Part shown: positions 53,923-62,586 of the stretch, in pieces
Layout of the letters: each line of letters opens with the position of its first letter
How positions within the stretch are numbered: position 1 is the stretch's first letter
Assembly (NCBI GenBank): GCA_016218045.1
Contig: JACRFB010000010.1
Span: 134,101 to 198,100 of the forward strand
Direction of reading: 5' to 3'
DNA: 64,000 nt
DNA from: Ignavibacteriota bacterium
GTDB taxonomy: Bacteria; Bacteroidota; Ignavibacteria; SZUA-365
Translations under genes and position numbers: made by a program
The notes under the pieces: generated by a model
The model's input: the letters and a program-made list of their open reading frames with translations, nothing else
The model's database searches: none
Told to the model about the DNA's origin: nothing

Positions 53923-54612
53923 CTATCGTCGGATCGCGCAGCCGCGCGCGGGCTTCTCGGACGCGGCCAGCGCCGTTCCCATGAGAAGGGTGTCCAGCGC
54001 GAGGGCGAGCGAACGCTCCTCGACGAGAATGCCGCTTTTGTCGTCGTCGATACGGCCATGGTAGACGAGAGTCCAGTCCGGCCTGAATACAAAGACTTCC
54101 GGCGTCACCGTTGCACCCATCGAATCCGCGGCGGCCTGCAATTCGTCGCGATACATCGTGAGCGGGTATTTTTTCGCCGTGACATAGCGTTTTATCTGAT
54201 CGATGGATTCATCCGTATTTGCATCGATGGCGGCAAAACCCACACCCTTCGGCGCGTACATATCCAACAGCTCCTTCAGGCGGCCCGTGTACCCGTCGGA
54301 ACACGGGCAGGTGGCGGATGCAAAGACGAGCACTGTTAGCGAGGGTCCTGCGAGCGACCGTATCGAAACTGGCGTGCCATCGAGCGCTGACAACGCAAGA
54401 TCAGGGAGAGCGCTACGGAACAAGCGCGACGTCCGTGATGTACTGTCGGTTTCACACACCATGGGTGATGCCGGAGCATCCTCGCCGCCTTTTATAACGT
54501 AGATGGCCGCAACCGTACCGAGCACGAGGAAGGCGGCAATGGACGTGAGGAGCAATACGCGGACCTTCCGCGCGTTCCGATCCATACCGGCAGTATCCGG
54601 AGGCGCACTCAC
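53923..54612 (-). CDS. Membrane-anchored redoxin (AhpC/TSA-like)
   Basis: This 229-residue protein has one N-terminal membrane helix (about residues 18-40) and an exported thioredoxin-fold domain of the redoxin type: LPDLALSALDGTPVSIRSLAG, then VLVFASATCPCSDGY. The active-site region has closely spaced cysteines (CPC) instead of a CxxC, similar to the peroxiredoxin-like redoxin group. The cis-Pro loop is VTPEVFVF. It probably reduces or oxidises thiols outside the membrane. The GTG start overlaps the stop of the DUF192 gene (GTGA); an ATG at 54585 is possible. Confidence 0.82.
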   Translation of the reverse strand: MSAPPDTAGMDRNARKVRVLLLTSIAAFLVLGTVAAIYVIKGGEDAPASPMVCETDSTSRTSRLFRSALPDLALSALDGTPVSIRSLAGPSLTVLVFASATCPCSDGYTGRLKELLDMYAPKGVGFAAIDANTDESIDQIKRYVTAKKYPLTMYRDELQAAADSMGATVTPEVFVFRPDWTLVYHGRIDDDKSGILVEERSLALALDTLLMGTALAASEKPARGCAIRR

Positions 54613-55181
54613 TTCGCACCGTTCATTGTAAAACGAATCTTGTCGCCTTCAACGATACCATGCCGCGCACAATACCCGGCATTGGTCTCCACCACGTATT
54701 TCGCCGGGGCGCCGGATTCAAGAGACGCATCGGAATACGGCGTTGTGTTCTGGTGAATCTTCACGATCGACATATCTTCACCAACAAACATAATATCCAG
54801 AGAAAGCGGCGTATTCACCATCCAGAAGGACCGGACGTCCGTATCCTCAAAAATGAACAGCATGCCCTGATCCTCGCTCATGGAAGTGCGTCCCATCAAA
54901 CCACGCGTACGTGAGGCATCGTCATTTGCCACTTCCACCTGCACCGACGACTTCCCGGCACCATCGGCACCGGCGAAGGTGAGGGATGCATCGGCACGAA
55001 GCGGCGACTGTACCGGATTGTATGATTCGCTTCGTTCCACGGTACTTTCCTGTCTATTTGGAGAAAAGATTGTCCGTCCGATATAAAGCAGGGCTGCAAC
55101 CGCAAGGATGCCCACGGCAATCAAGAGGCGTGTGCGCAGCGGATTGCCGCCGCTTTGTTGTGACTTTCGTGTTTTTTGCAT
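54609..55181 (-). CDS. DUF192-domain exported protein
   Basis: This 190-residue protein has an N-terminal membrane helix (about residues 17-36) and a DUF192 domain in the second half: VEVANDDASRTRGLMGRTSM, then GMLFIFEDTDVRSFWMVNT and DIMFVGEDMSIVKIHQNTTPY, ending with YVVETNAGYCARHGIVEGD. DUF192 proteins are conserved and exported, but their function is not established. It is translationally coupled to the redoxin gene downstream. Whether they work with the neighbouring convergent cytochrome and rhodanese genes is unknown. Confidence 0.88.
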   Translation of the reverse strand: MQKTRKSQQSGGNPLRTRLLIAVGILAVAALLYIGRTIFSPNRQESTVERSESYNPVQSPLRADASLTFAGADGAGKSSVQVEVANDDASRTRGLMGRTSMSEDQGMLFIFEDTDVRSFWMVNTPLSLDIMFVGEDMSIVKIHQNTTPYSDASLESGAPAKYVVETNAGYCARHGIVEGDKIRFTMNGAK

Positions 55182-55336
55182 GATTTTCCTGATCCAGTTT
55201 CACCGCCGGGCCGGCGGAGCACAAACATGCCATTTCATGAGGAGAAAATCCAAGCAGGGGGTGCGTACTGCACTAAACTTCTACTTACACGAAACGATTC
55301 CAATCTCCTGAATGCACGCGTTTTCCCCCGAAACCA

Positions 55337-55367
55337 TTGAGATGCAAGGATTTCCGGTGTAACTTTC
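55337..55367 (+). promoter_or_regulatory. Promoter of the sigma-factor operon (two readings)
   Basis: TTG (55337-55339), then exactly 20 bases, then TAACTTTC (55360-55367) fits the housekeeping pattern. The same bases also read as an ECF-type promoter, TGTAAC with TGTC 20 bases downstream, which would mean autoregulation. The rest of the gap (55182-55336) shows nothing clear. Confidence 0.4.
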
Positions 55368-55467
55368 GACTTCAGGACTTTGTCTTTTTACCGTTGTCCC
55401 AGATTGTCGAGGGCAACGGAGAGAACAGTGTTCACCCGCGAAGAACAGGATCTCAATACCAGACCGC

Positions 55468-55992
55468 ATGACGGAAGCCGACCGCAGGAGGGTCTTCAAC
55501 CAGCTCTACGCCGACCATGATCGGCGTGTATTCGCGTATTGCCTCTACGTGATCGGCGATCGTGACAAGGCAAACGACGTATTTCAGGAGGTTTTTGTCA
55601 AGGCATTCAAATCGCTACACACCGTACGTGACACCGACAAACTCACGAACTGGCTATTCCGGATCGCGAGAAACGAGTGTCTGAACGCGATGAAGGCGAC
55701 ACAAAGAGTAGACAACCGCTCGGTGCGTATAGACGAAAACGAACATCCGTCATTGGAACTTGCAGCCGAGTCATCACAGTACAGCGACGAAATCGAACAT
55801 CTCCACTGGGGGATCAGCCAACTGTCTCCCGAACATCGCGAAGCACTCATCCTGGCCGAATTCGAAGGATACTCCCTGAAAGAAATCGCCGAATTGACCG
55901 GTACCAGCCTCTCGAACGTCAAGGTCCGGATCTTCCGCGCAAAACAGAAATTACATCATCTCCTTCAGCCCATATTGAACGACTATGAATGA
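55468..55992 (+). CDS. ECF RNA polymerase sigma factor
   Basis: This 174-residue sigma factor has region 2 (about residues 12-85: AYCLYVIGDRDKANDVFQEVFVKAF, then LTNWLFRIARNECL) and region 4 (about 115-170: LSPEHREALILAEFEGYSLKEIAE, then SLSNVKVRIFRAKQKL), with no region 3. This is the ECF (group 4) layout. It directs transcription of a small regulon, normally in response to an envelope signal relayed by an anti-sigma factor. The next gene overlaps its end by 8 bases and encodes a membrane protein with the expected anti-sigma topology. Confidence 0.95.
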   Translation: MTEADRRRVFNQLYADHDRRVFAYCLYVIGDRDKANDVFQEVFVKAFKSLHTVRDTDKLTNWLFRIARNECLNAMKATQRVDNRSVRIDENEHPSLELAAESSQYSDEIEHLHWGISQLSPEHREALILAEFEGYSLKEIAELTGTSLSNVKVRIFRAKQKLHHLLQPILNDYE

Positions 55993-56734
55993 TCGCATCG
56001 AAGAACTGATCGTCTCGTACCTGCACCGCGGAAGCACTCCGGAGCAGGAACGCGAACTGTTCGAGGCGTGCAAGAACAACAGTGACGTCGCCGCGTTGCT
56101 GCGCCGACATGTGACGATGTCCCTCAAACTGCGCGGTCTGCGCGATGCGACGGCCGTGCCGCTCGAGACGCGCAACGCCCTGCTGGAGCGCATAAACAGC
56201 ATTCCCGTCGCGCAGCTACCCGGACATTCCGCTCCGGTCCTGCCTGCGCGTCCGCGTGGTTTCGGATGGGCGCATCTCTTCGGCACCGCGCTCGCGGGCG
56301 TGGCGGCCACAGTTATCCTTTTCCTGCTCTTCCGGCCCGCCGGTTCCGGCAACCAGGGCTCCGAGACATTTTCGGCCGCGCGGATCGACACTGTTGTTGT
56401 CACTCGCACGGAGACCATCACCGAGTACCGCGATGTCATCAAGCCGGTGTACATAACCAAACGCGAGGCCACCCCGGTTGTTTCGGAACCGACACCCGAT
56501 CCCGCCGCGAACCACGCCCCGGCCGTGGATGTTGCCGAGACCATCGTGGTCCCTCCCACGCATAACGACGAGACTGTGCCGACAGTCAGCGAAGGTGTGG
56601 CGCAGGACGAGACTCCCGCCGCCCCGATCGAAACACGTATTGCCGACGCGCACCCGTACCTCCAGCAATACAACGTCATGCTGGCCTCGCTTGAAAAAGT
56701 GCGCCTGACACCGAGCGACCGCATCAGGAACTGA
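55985..56734 (+). CDS. Probable membrane anti-sigma factor
   Basis: This 249-residue protein has a cytoplasmic domain of about 90 residues (IEELIVSYLHRGSTPEQERE), one membrane helix (about residues 95-117) and an extracytoplasmic Pro/Glu/Thr-rich part of 130 residues. Overlap with the sigma gene and the topology make it the likely anti-sigma factor. The zinc motif HxxxCxxC of the ZAS family is absent; only one Cys (in FEACKNN) lies in the cytoplasmic part. Its sensor domain is low-complexity, so the signal might come from the envelope proteins encoded next. It ends 3 bases before the following gene. Confidence 0.7.
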   Translation: MNDRIEELIVSYLHRGSTPEQERELFEACKNNSDVAALLRRHVTMSLKLRGLRDATAVPLETRNALLERINSIPVAQLPGHSAPVLPARPRGFGWAHLFGTALAGVAATVILFLLFRPAGSGNQGSETFSAARIDTVVVTRTETITEYRDVIKPVYITKREATPVVSEPTPDPAANHAPAVDVAETIVVPPTHNDETVPTVSEGVAQDETPAAPIETRIADAHPYLQQYNVMLASLEKVRLTPSDRIRN

Positions 56735-56737
56735 CAC

Positions 56738-58225
56738 ATGAACCGACCCGGCATCCTTCCCGTCGCGCTCGTTCTCGCAACGCTCGCGTTTGCCGTTCCC
56801 ATTTTCATGGGGGGAGTTGCGCGCGGACAGGACGTCAACGGGTACGACATCATTGCCCCGAACGATATTTTCATGCGCGAGACCGTGCAGGCATTGGGCA
56901 GCACATCCACTGAAGTCCTTCCCCTGCTCGATTGCGCGGTAGAATACATTCGGCGATTCGAGGGCCGTGACATCACGTACCGCCGTGGCCCCATCCCGCT
57001 GCATCAGGCGAATCCGCTCGCCTTCGCGAAGGAAATACCGGTGGAAGGCACACAGCCCGTCTCCGAGGCCGATCTTCAGAAGAAGTTTTTCATCGGCGGG
57101 CTCGTGGTGGACGTGCCGCGCGCCGGCGAGGCAGCAGGTCACGTGTCGTCGAGCGACGATCGCACCAAATACATGATCCGCGCCTCCATCGCACCGCTCG
57201 CATATGCGGGCCGCTCCCTCCGCGCGCGCATACTCCTGGAGCGCGCGGTGGTGACCCTCGACGGTACCATTCTGACAGTGCAGCAGAGCGAAGTCTTTTC
57301 ACGGATCGTGGACATCGTCGGGAACGAACCGTTGCATTTCGCACTCCCCACCTGGGAACCGCTCAAGAACTCAACTGATGAGGTCGTCCCTTCCTCACTC
57401 GATGAAGCGTTGATCATCACGCTCGAAACGCCGCGTCACTTTGGTTTCTCGCGGAATTCACCTGAGCCCTTTTCCGCCAGCACACGGCTTTCGTACGCCG
57501 TTCCCGCAACATCCGTCGTCACCCTCTCGGTGGTAGTGAACGGCAGCACGCGTGTGCTGGATCAGGGGCGACGTGAGGCCGGTGTATACCAAATTCCGTG
57601 GGACGCGGCCAGCGTCCCCGACGGCAAGTACACGGCCACGCTTCACGCCATCGACTCCGCCGGCGGGCCGCTGTTCACAGGCACGCTCGACGTCACGAAG
57701 GATAAATCCGCGGGATCCTATACGCCGACACGGCCTCCCGCGATAACCGTCAGCTCAACCGGCCGCATCACCATTTCCACCGAGAGCGGTTTTGCGTATC
57801 AATTCCCCGTGGATCAGAAAAAATCCCTGCGGCACATGTTCACACATATCGGCATACGTGTGGGGTACCGTATTTCTCACGCCCTCGAACTCGGAATCAT
57901 GGGGGGGCAGGACTCGTTCCACGAGACGCCCGGGCCGCAGGTGGACGTCGACCGTATCAACGAATACGGCGGGGTCGTGGCTTATACCTACGGATATGTG
58001 GGTCCATACGCCCGGCTCACATTGGGCGGCAGCACCGTGCAACCGATCATTCATGCCTCCGCGGCCTTTTCGAATGTTTCGACGATCACGGAAATCGGCA
58101 TCGGTGTGCGCGTGATGCTCTTCCATAACATCGGCGTCTTCGCTGTCCCATCGGCTGTGTCGCATCTCAAGTCCGAGGTCAGCACCAAGATCGGCGTTCA
58201 TTACGGAATCGGAGTAGTTTTTTGA
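56738..58225 (+). CDS. Exported protein with FlgD-like Ig segment and barrel-like C-terminus
   Basis: This 495-residue protein has a signal peptide (about residues 1-31, ending VARGQ). A unique N-terminal part follows, then a FlgD-like Ig segment (about residues 250-325: VVTLSVVVNGSTRVLDQGRRE, then YQIPWDAASVPDGKYTATLHA) and a C-terminal 140 residues of alternating hydrophobic strands (for example VGYRISHALELGIMGG) ending in GIGVVF, which suggests a small outer-membrane barrel. I do not recognise the family as a whole. It is the third gene of the sigma operon and a candidate regulon member or sensor. Confidence 0.65.
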   Translation: MNRPGILPVALVLATLAFAVPIFMGGVARGQDVNGYDIIAPNDIFMRETVQALGSTSTEVLPLLDCAVEYIRRFEGRDITYRRGPIPLHQANPLAFAKEIPVEGTQPVSEADLQKKFFIGGLVVDVPRAGEAAGHVSSSDDRTKYMIRASIAPLAYAGRSLRARILLERAVVTLDGTILTVQQSEVFSRIVDIVGNEPLHFALPTWEPLKNSTDEVVPSSLDEALIITLETPRHFGFSRNSPEPFSASTRLSYAVPATSVVTLSVVVNGSTRVLDQGRREAGVYQIPWDAASVPDGKYTATLHAIDSAGGPLFTGTLDVTKDKSAGSYTPTRPPAITVSSTGRITISTESGFAYQFPVDQKKSLRHMFTHIGIRVGYRISHALELGIMGGQDSFHETPGPQVDVDRINEYGGVVAYTYGYVGPYARLTLGGSTVQPIIHASAAFSNVSTITEIGIGVRVMLFHNIGVFAVPSAVSHLKSEVSTKIGVHYGIGVVF

Positions 58226-58893
58226 ACAGGCGCCTCGCGACAGTTTCAGTGATTCTGGCACTCGCAGGGCTGCTCTGCGTGCAGGGATGTGATTTTCCTG
58301 ACGATCCGCCGCTGAAGCCGATAGTGCCTCCCGTGGTGACAGAACCGAGCCGCATCGACAGTGCGCAGTCGCTTCTGGAATTGAAACGCGGCATAAGCTG
58401 GGTGTACATGGCTGTGCCGCGCGGCGAACAGCCGCAGACCTATGTGCTGAATCCCTCCGATGTCACCATCGCCGGAACCCGGTACTTCCGTGCTCCTTTC
58501 GGGTACACTCCCGATGCACCCTCACGATTCGGCGTGACCATGCCGTTACTGCTCCGCCAAGTCGACAGAAGCATCGCCTTCTACGAATTTCCTCTCGACA
58601 CCTTGCGTGAGCCCGGACGATCACCGCGATACGCGTTTATTCTTCCGTATCCCGCTCAAGTGGGTTCGCGCACCGCCGAGACAAACGGTCCGACCGGTAA
58701 CGTGTCAGTCCTTGTGGCTGCAAAAGACACGGTGATCGAGGACCATACCGGCGCGATGAGACGCGTGTACCGGTACGACGTCACAGGATACAGGAACGGC
58801 AAGCTGGTTATCTACGCTCTTCCAGGCAAGGCGCTTCTCCGCATCGATCAGGACGATGTCACGTATCACACTCTCACCTGGATCGGACTCTGA
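58222..58893 (+). CDS. Lipoprotein, CDFPDDPPL paralogue 1
   Basis: This 223-residue protein has a lipoprotein signal peptide with lipobox VQGC (Cys23), followed at once by DFPDDPPLKP. The body shows RIDSAQSLLELKRGISWVYMAV and YDVTGYRNGKLVIYALPGKALL, segments shared with the next gene, so the two are paralogues. No known family is recognised. The start is a TTG overlapping the stop of the preceding gene, which indicates coupling. Expressed with an ECF sigma factor, it is an envelope component of unknown role. Confidence 0.75.
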   Translation: MNRRLATVSVILALAGLLCVQGCDFPDDPPLKPIVPPVVTEPSRIDSAQSLLELKRGISWVYMAVPRGEQPQTYVLNPSDVTIAGTRYFRAPFGYTPDAPSRFGVTMPLLLRQVDRSIAFYEFPLDTLREPGRSPRYAFILPYPAQVGSRTAETNGPTGNVSVLVAAKDTVIEDHTGAMRRVYRYDVTGYRNGKLVIYALPGKALLRIDQDDVTYHTLTWIGL

Positions 58894-58967
58894 GTATATT
58901 TGCAGTACCGGCCTCCCCGCACCGGACGTTCGGCAATTGCATCAATCGAAATTTGAAGCTCACCAAC

Positions 58968-59633
58968 ATGAAACGGACCGCGCGCTTTTTCTCGCTGCTC
59001 GCCTTGGCACTGGCGCTGATTTCCGGCTGCGACTTCCCTGACGATCCGCCGCTGCGTCGCGGTGAGCCGAAAGTGGTGGTCGAGATCGACTCCGCGCGTT
59101 CATTGCTGCCCTTGCGAACCGGCAACATATGGCAGTATATCGCCGTCCCTGAATCCGGCAGGCCTCAGTCGCCCTCGGCAGTCACAGCACTGCAGCAGAC
59201 TTTCAGCGGGCTGGTGTACTGGGAACTTCCGTACCTGTATTTCCATCCGAAAGGCACACATCCCGGGAATCCCATCGTGGCGGCTTTCCCGGCATTGATA
59301 CGTCCCGAAGGAAAGGGGCTGACCTTTTACGAGCGCAACCTGATCCTCGATTCGAACGGGACGAGATATCCGAAAATGATGTTCACACTGCCATACCCGG
59401 CGCGTGTCGATTCGGTGTGCACCTTTCCGCGCAGCGAATACACCGTGCGTGTCGTGAGCAAGAGCTGTGTCGTACAGCACTACGATTCCACCAGCGCGTA
59501 CACGTGTTATCAGTACGAGGTCGAGTACGAGGGCAAGGAACGTACGCAGATTTACGTGATTCCCGGCACGGCGATCTTCAAGGTGTCCATGCGCGACCTG
59601 ACCTTCTACACGGTGGAATGGAAGGTGGAGTAG
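58968..59633 (+). CDS. Lipoprotein, CDFPDDPPL paralogue 2
   Basis: This 221-residue protein has lipobox ISGC (Cys21) and the same DFPDDPPL stretch after the lipidated Cys as its neighbour. The shared framework IDSARSLLPLRTGNIWQYIAV and KERTQIYVIPGTAIFKV confirms a tandem duplication. It differs by several extra cysteines in the middle (VCTFPRSEY, SCVVQHY, YTCYQYE). A TATATTTG box at 58895-58902 could drive it separately, but lacks a TTG at the usual spacing. The ATG at 58968 is preferred over a TTG at 58953. No function is known. Confidence 0.75.
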   Translation: MKRTARFFSLLALALALISGCDFPDDPPLRRGEPKVVVEIDSARSLLPLRTGNIWQYIAVPESGRPQSPSAVTALQQTFSGLVYWELPYLYFHPKGTHPGNPIVAAFPALIRPEGKGLTFYERNLILDSNGTRYPKMMFTLPYPARVDSVCTFPRSEYTVRVVSKSCVVQHYDSTSAYTCYQYEVEYEGKERTQIYVIPGTAIFKVSMRDLTFYTVEWKVE

Positions 59634-59676
59634 GCAGCCGGGTGAGATACCGGCCCGCGCGCACACCCGGAGCAGC

Positions 59677-60786
59677 ATGATCGGCGATCGGCCGCGCATC
59701 GGGTTTTTGACATCGTCGAACGCTGCCGGAGGCGCAGAACTCATGGCGCACCGGCTCGCACAGTGGATGGCCGAGCGCGGCTGGCCGGTGTACCTGTTTG
59801 CCGGTAGCACTCATCCGCTCTGGGAAGCAACGAGCGGGGATCGCCTCACAGTCATCGACGCGGCATCCGTGCGCAACTATGCGCGGAGAATAGAGGACGA
59901 ACACATCCGATGTATGTTCGTGAATTCCTCGCGCGACCTGCGACTTGCCGTGCGAGGAGCATGGCTGTGCAGACCCGCATGCCCGCTGGTGATGTTGCAG
60001 CACATGCAGCCCGGACGACGCAAGCGGGATCCGCTGCACGTATGGATGTTTTCGAAGCTGAGCTATTGGGTATCACCTCTGCAGGGTCTTGCCGACCTGA
60101 CACATCAGGCCACAGGCATCCCACGCGAGAAGATCCGCGTCATTCCTCACGGGATCGAGCTGCGGAGATTCATCCAACCTGCCATCGACCGCGTGACTGC
60201 GCGGACGGTGTTCGGACTGCCCTCCGATGTCGTCGTCATTGGCAACGTCGGGCGGCTCGACTACGGGAAGGGCCAGGTGCACCTCCTCGAAGCACTCGCC
60301 ATCCTGCGCCGCCGCGGCAGGAACGTCGTAGCACTGATCGTGGGCGACGAAACTGCCGGCGAATCACAAAACACGGCCGCACACCTGCGAGCGCGTGCGA
60401 AGGCGCTCGGCATATCGGACGCCACATTCTTTCACGCAGCACGGCCTGATGTTGAAACAGCGTTCAGGGCGATGGACATCTTCGCGTTGACGAGTCTCTC
60501 CGAAACCTATGGGCTTGTGACGATCGAGGCGATGGCATCGGGGCTACCGGTCATCGGCACACGCAGCGCCGGCACGCCGGAGCTGCTTGATGACGGACGG
60601 ACTGGTTTGCTCGTCCCGCCCGCGGACAGTGCAGCGCTCGCATCGGCAATCGAAGAACTGCTCGAAAATTCCGTCCTCGCCCGCACCCTGTCCGACGCGG
60701 CGCGGCACGAGGCCATGCTGCGCTTTTCACACTCGGCGCAATGCGAGGCGCTTGAAGTGCTGATCTCTGATGCGCTGAAGTCGTAA
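59677..60786 (+). CDS. GT4-family glycosyltransferase
   Basis: This 369-residue GT-B enzyme has the N-terminal acceptor domain start IGFLTSSNAAGGAELMAHRLA and the C-terminal donor domain (VIGNVGRLDYGKGQ, then SETYGLVTIEAMASGLPVIGT). The EX7E motif (Glu in SETYG and the second Glu in TIEAM) is intact. It should transfer a nucleotide-activated sugar to an acceptor in a surface polysaccharide or glycolipid. Donor and acceptor are unknown. It lies 43 bases after the lipoprotein gene on the same strand, so transcription may continue from the sigma operon. No clear Shine-Dalgarno site is seen. Confidence 0.88.
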   Translation: MIGDRPRIGFLTSSNAAGGAELMAHRLAQWMAERGWPVYLFAGSTHPLWEATSGDRLTVIDAASVRNYARRIEDEHIRCMFVNSSRDLRLAVRGAWLCRPACPLVMLQHMQPGRRKRDPLHVWMFSKLSYWVSPLQGLADLTHQATGIPREKIRVIPHGIELRRFIQPAIDRVTARTVFGLPSDVVVIGNVGRLDYGKGQVHLLEALAILRRRGRNVVALIVGDETAGESQNTAAHLRARAKALGISDATFFHAARPDVETAFRAMDIFALTSLSETYGLVTIEAMASGLPVIGTRSAGTPELLDDGRTGLLVPPADSAALASAIEELLENSVLARTLSDAARHEAMLRFSHSAQCEALEVLISDALKS

Positions 60787-60884
60787 ATCCCGACTGATAC
60801 GCCAAATCGGAGAACTTTTGGCCGGTTGATACTGTTTGTTTCGGAGAGAGAGAGCCACGTTTCAACACGAAAAAGGAAATTCCG

Positions 60885-61340
60885 ATGACCAAGTTCATCA
60901 CCGCCGCCATCGTTGTACTTCTGCTCGCATCCTGCGGCAAGGAACCCGCAGCTAAGACCGACACGCCCGCGGGCGGCACAAAGCCATCGTCGGCCACCCC
61001 GCCTCCCGCCGCACAGGACATCTCGAACGAGGCCCTTGTAAAGATCGATCCGGAGATACAGAAATACCAGGATGCCGTCGACAAAGCGAAGTCGGTGTAC
61101 GACGCGAAGAACAACGAGAAAACGCGCGACGCGCTCGTTGAGGCATATACGGCATTCGGCAATTACATGGTGTACGACAGCCCCGTCACACCGCGCAAGG
61201 GCAAATACCGCCGCGCTCTGGTGGAATACCGCCGCGCACTTGCCTTGCAACCAAACAACGAAAAGGTCAAGGCCGAAGTGAATCAGATCGAGATGATTTA
61301 TCGCGACATGGGAAGGCCCGTACCGCAGGACGCGCTGTAG
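60885..61340 (+). CDS. Small lipoprotein with TPR-like helices
   Basis: This 151-residue protein has a lipoprotein signal peptide with lipobox LASC (Cys17), an Ala/Pro/Thr-rich linker, and a helical C-terminal part resembling a TPR pair (DALVEAYTAFGNYMVY, then YRRALVEYRRALALQPNNEKVKAEV). The function is unknown; envelope TPR lipoproteins often serve as scaffolds. The start follows AAAGGAAA. Its 3' end overlaps the convergent glycosyltransferase gene by 43 bases. Confidence 0.8.
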   Translation: MTKFITAAIVVLLLASCGKEPAAKTDTPAGGTKPSSATPPPAAQDISNEALVKIDPEIQKYQDAVDKAKSVYDAKNNEKTRDALVEAYTAFGNYMVYDSPVTPRKGKYRRALVEYRRALALQPNNEKVKAEVNQIEMIYRDMGRPVPQDAL

Positions 61341-62404
61341 ACGTCGAGCGTCTGCTCGAGCATCGTTTCGTATGAATGACGCGCACGCACTTCCGCGTGC
61401 GCGTTTTCCATTTGCGGGGTGAACGCTGCGGGATCGCGCAGCACCCGTTCCATGCCCGCGGCAAGCGCGTCCGCATTGCCGGGCTCGACGAGTAATCCGC
61501 GCCGGCCGTCCGCGAGTAGCTCTCGGAGGGGCGGAATATCGCTCGCCAGCACCGGACAGCGTGCGGCCATCGCTTCGAGCACCGACATGGGCGCGGCCTC
61601 AAGTTCCGTGGACGGAAATACGAGGGCTGCCGCGTGCTGCAGGAAGGGCCGCGGATCATCGACAGCGCCGACAAAATGCACCAGACTTTTGATACCACTC
61701 AAACGCGTACGCCTTTCCCATGCGTCCCGATCCGGTCCATCCCCCACAACAACAATCCTGAATGCGTCGACATCACGCAGCGCGAGGCGTCCCGCCGCAT
61801 CGATAAGCGTTTCGCCCCCTTTGCCCGCGGCGAGGCGACCAAGAAACACAAAAGACGGGATTGACGATGGAAGCTCCCTGGGGCGCGCGACGCGGATTCC
61901 GGAGTCGGCCACTCCGTGCGGAATAATGGAGAGCACGCAGCGCGCGGCCTGACGCACATGCGCACGGAATGCCTCAGCGGCACTTTCGGACGGACAGATG
62001 ATATGCCGTGGATACCACGGTAAGAAACCCAGGTCTGAAAAGCTGCTGTGGGCGGTGTACACTCGCGCCGCTTTGGTGCCGCGCACCGCGAGGGCGGCAA
62101 GAGGCAACGTATAGCGGCTATGTGTGTGCACAATGACGGGGCCTTCCTCGGAAAGGATCACGCGGCGCAGCCGATCGGCAGAAGCAAAAAAGCCGCGCAG
62201 GGATTTATGCCGGCCACCCTTGCCGTAGAGACGCAGAGCAAGGAAGCGCACGTCCTTCGGCCGCGACGCACCCCCATCCCACGCAGCGATCGCAACATCC
62301 GCTCCGCGCTGTTTCAAACCCTCGGCGAGGTCCATGATATGCGTGCGCACACCTCCGATTTCCCATCGATTGGTGAGCAAATAAACGGTAATTCGGGATT
62401 TCAT
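61298..62404 (-). CDS. GT4-family glycosyltransferase
   Basis: This 368-residue GT-B enzyme begins ITVYLLTNRWEIGGVRTHIMDLAEGL, the typical Gly-Gly acceptor-domain start. Its donor domain contains FLGRLAAGKGGETLIDAA and STELEAAPMSVLEAMAARCPVL, which holds the EX7E motif. It is related to the glycosyltransferase at 59.7 kb but is not a recent duplicate. The sugar and acceptor are unknown. It is a single gene on the minus strand, and its last 14 codons overlap the lipoprotein gene tail to tail. The 182 bases upstream (62405-62586) show nothing I can name. Confidence 0.87.
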   Translation of the reverse strand: MKSRITVYLLTNRWEIGGVRTHIMDLAEGLKQRGADVAIAAWDGGASRPKDVRFLALRLYGKGGRHKSLRGFFASADRLRRVILSEEGPVIVHTHSRYTLPLAALAVRGTKAARVYTAHSSFSDLGFLPWYPRHIICPSESAAEAFRAHVRQAARCVLSIIPHGVADSGIRVARPRELPSSIPSFVFLGRLAAGKGGETLIDAAGRLALRDVDAFRIVVVGDGPDRDAWERRTRLSGIKSLVHFVGAVDDPRPFLQHAAALVFPSTELEAAPMSVLEAMAARCPVLASDIPPLRELLADGRRGLLVEPGNADALAAGMERVLRDPAAFTPQMENAHAEVRARHSYETMLEQTLDVYSASCGTGLPMSR

Positions 62405-62586
62405 GGCGGTGTGCGGGCGAACCGCATCAATCTACCTGCCGGGGGCTGCAAATCAAACACAACGTCATGAAACCTTTGTCGGGGAATCGCATCTTACAGA
62501 GATATACGCACGCACATCACACACCACGCACCTCCATCACTGATGAACATCCCTCCACGTGTCTTCGACACACAGCACGTCCGCGG

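Noticed and set aside
55985-56734. Zinc-binding anti-sigma (ZAS) motif
   Set aside because: HxxxCxxC is not present, so I call this an anti-sigma factor only from topology and context.
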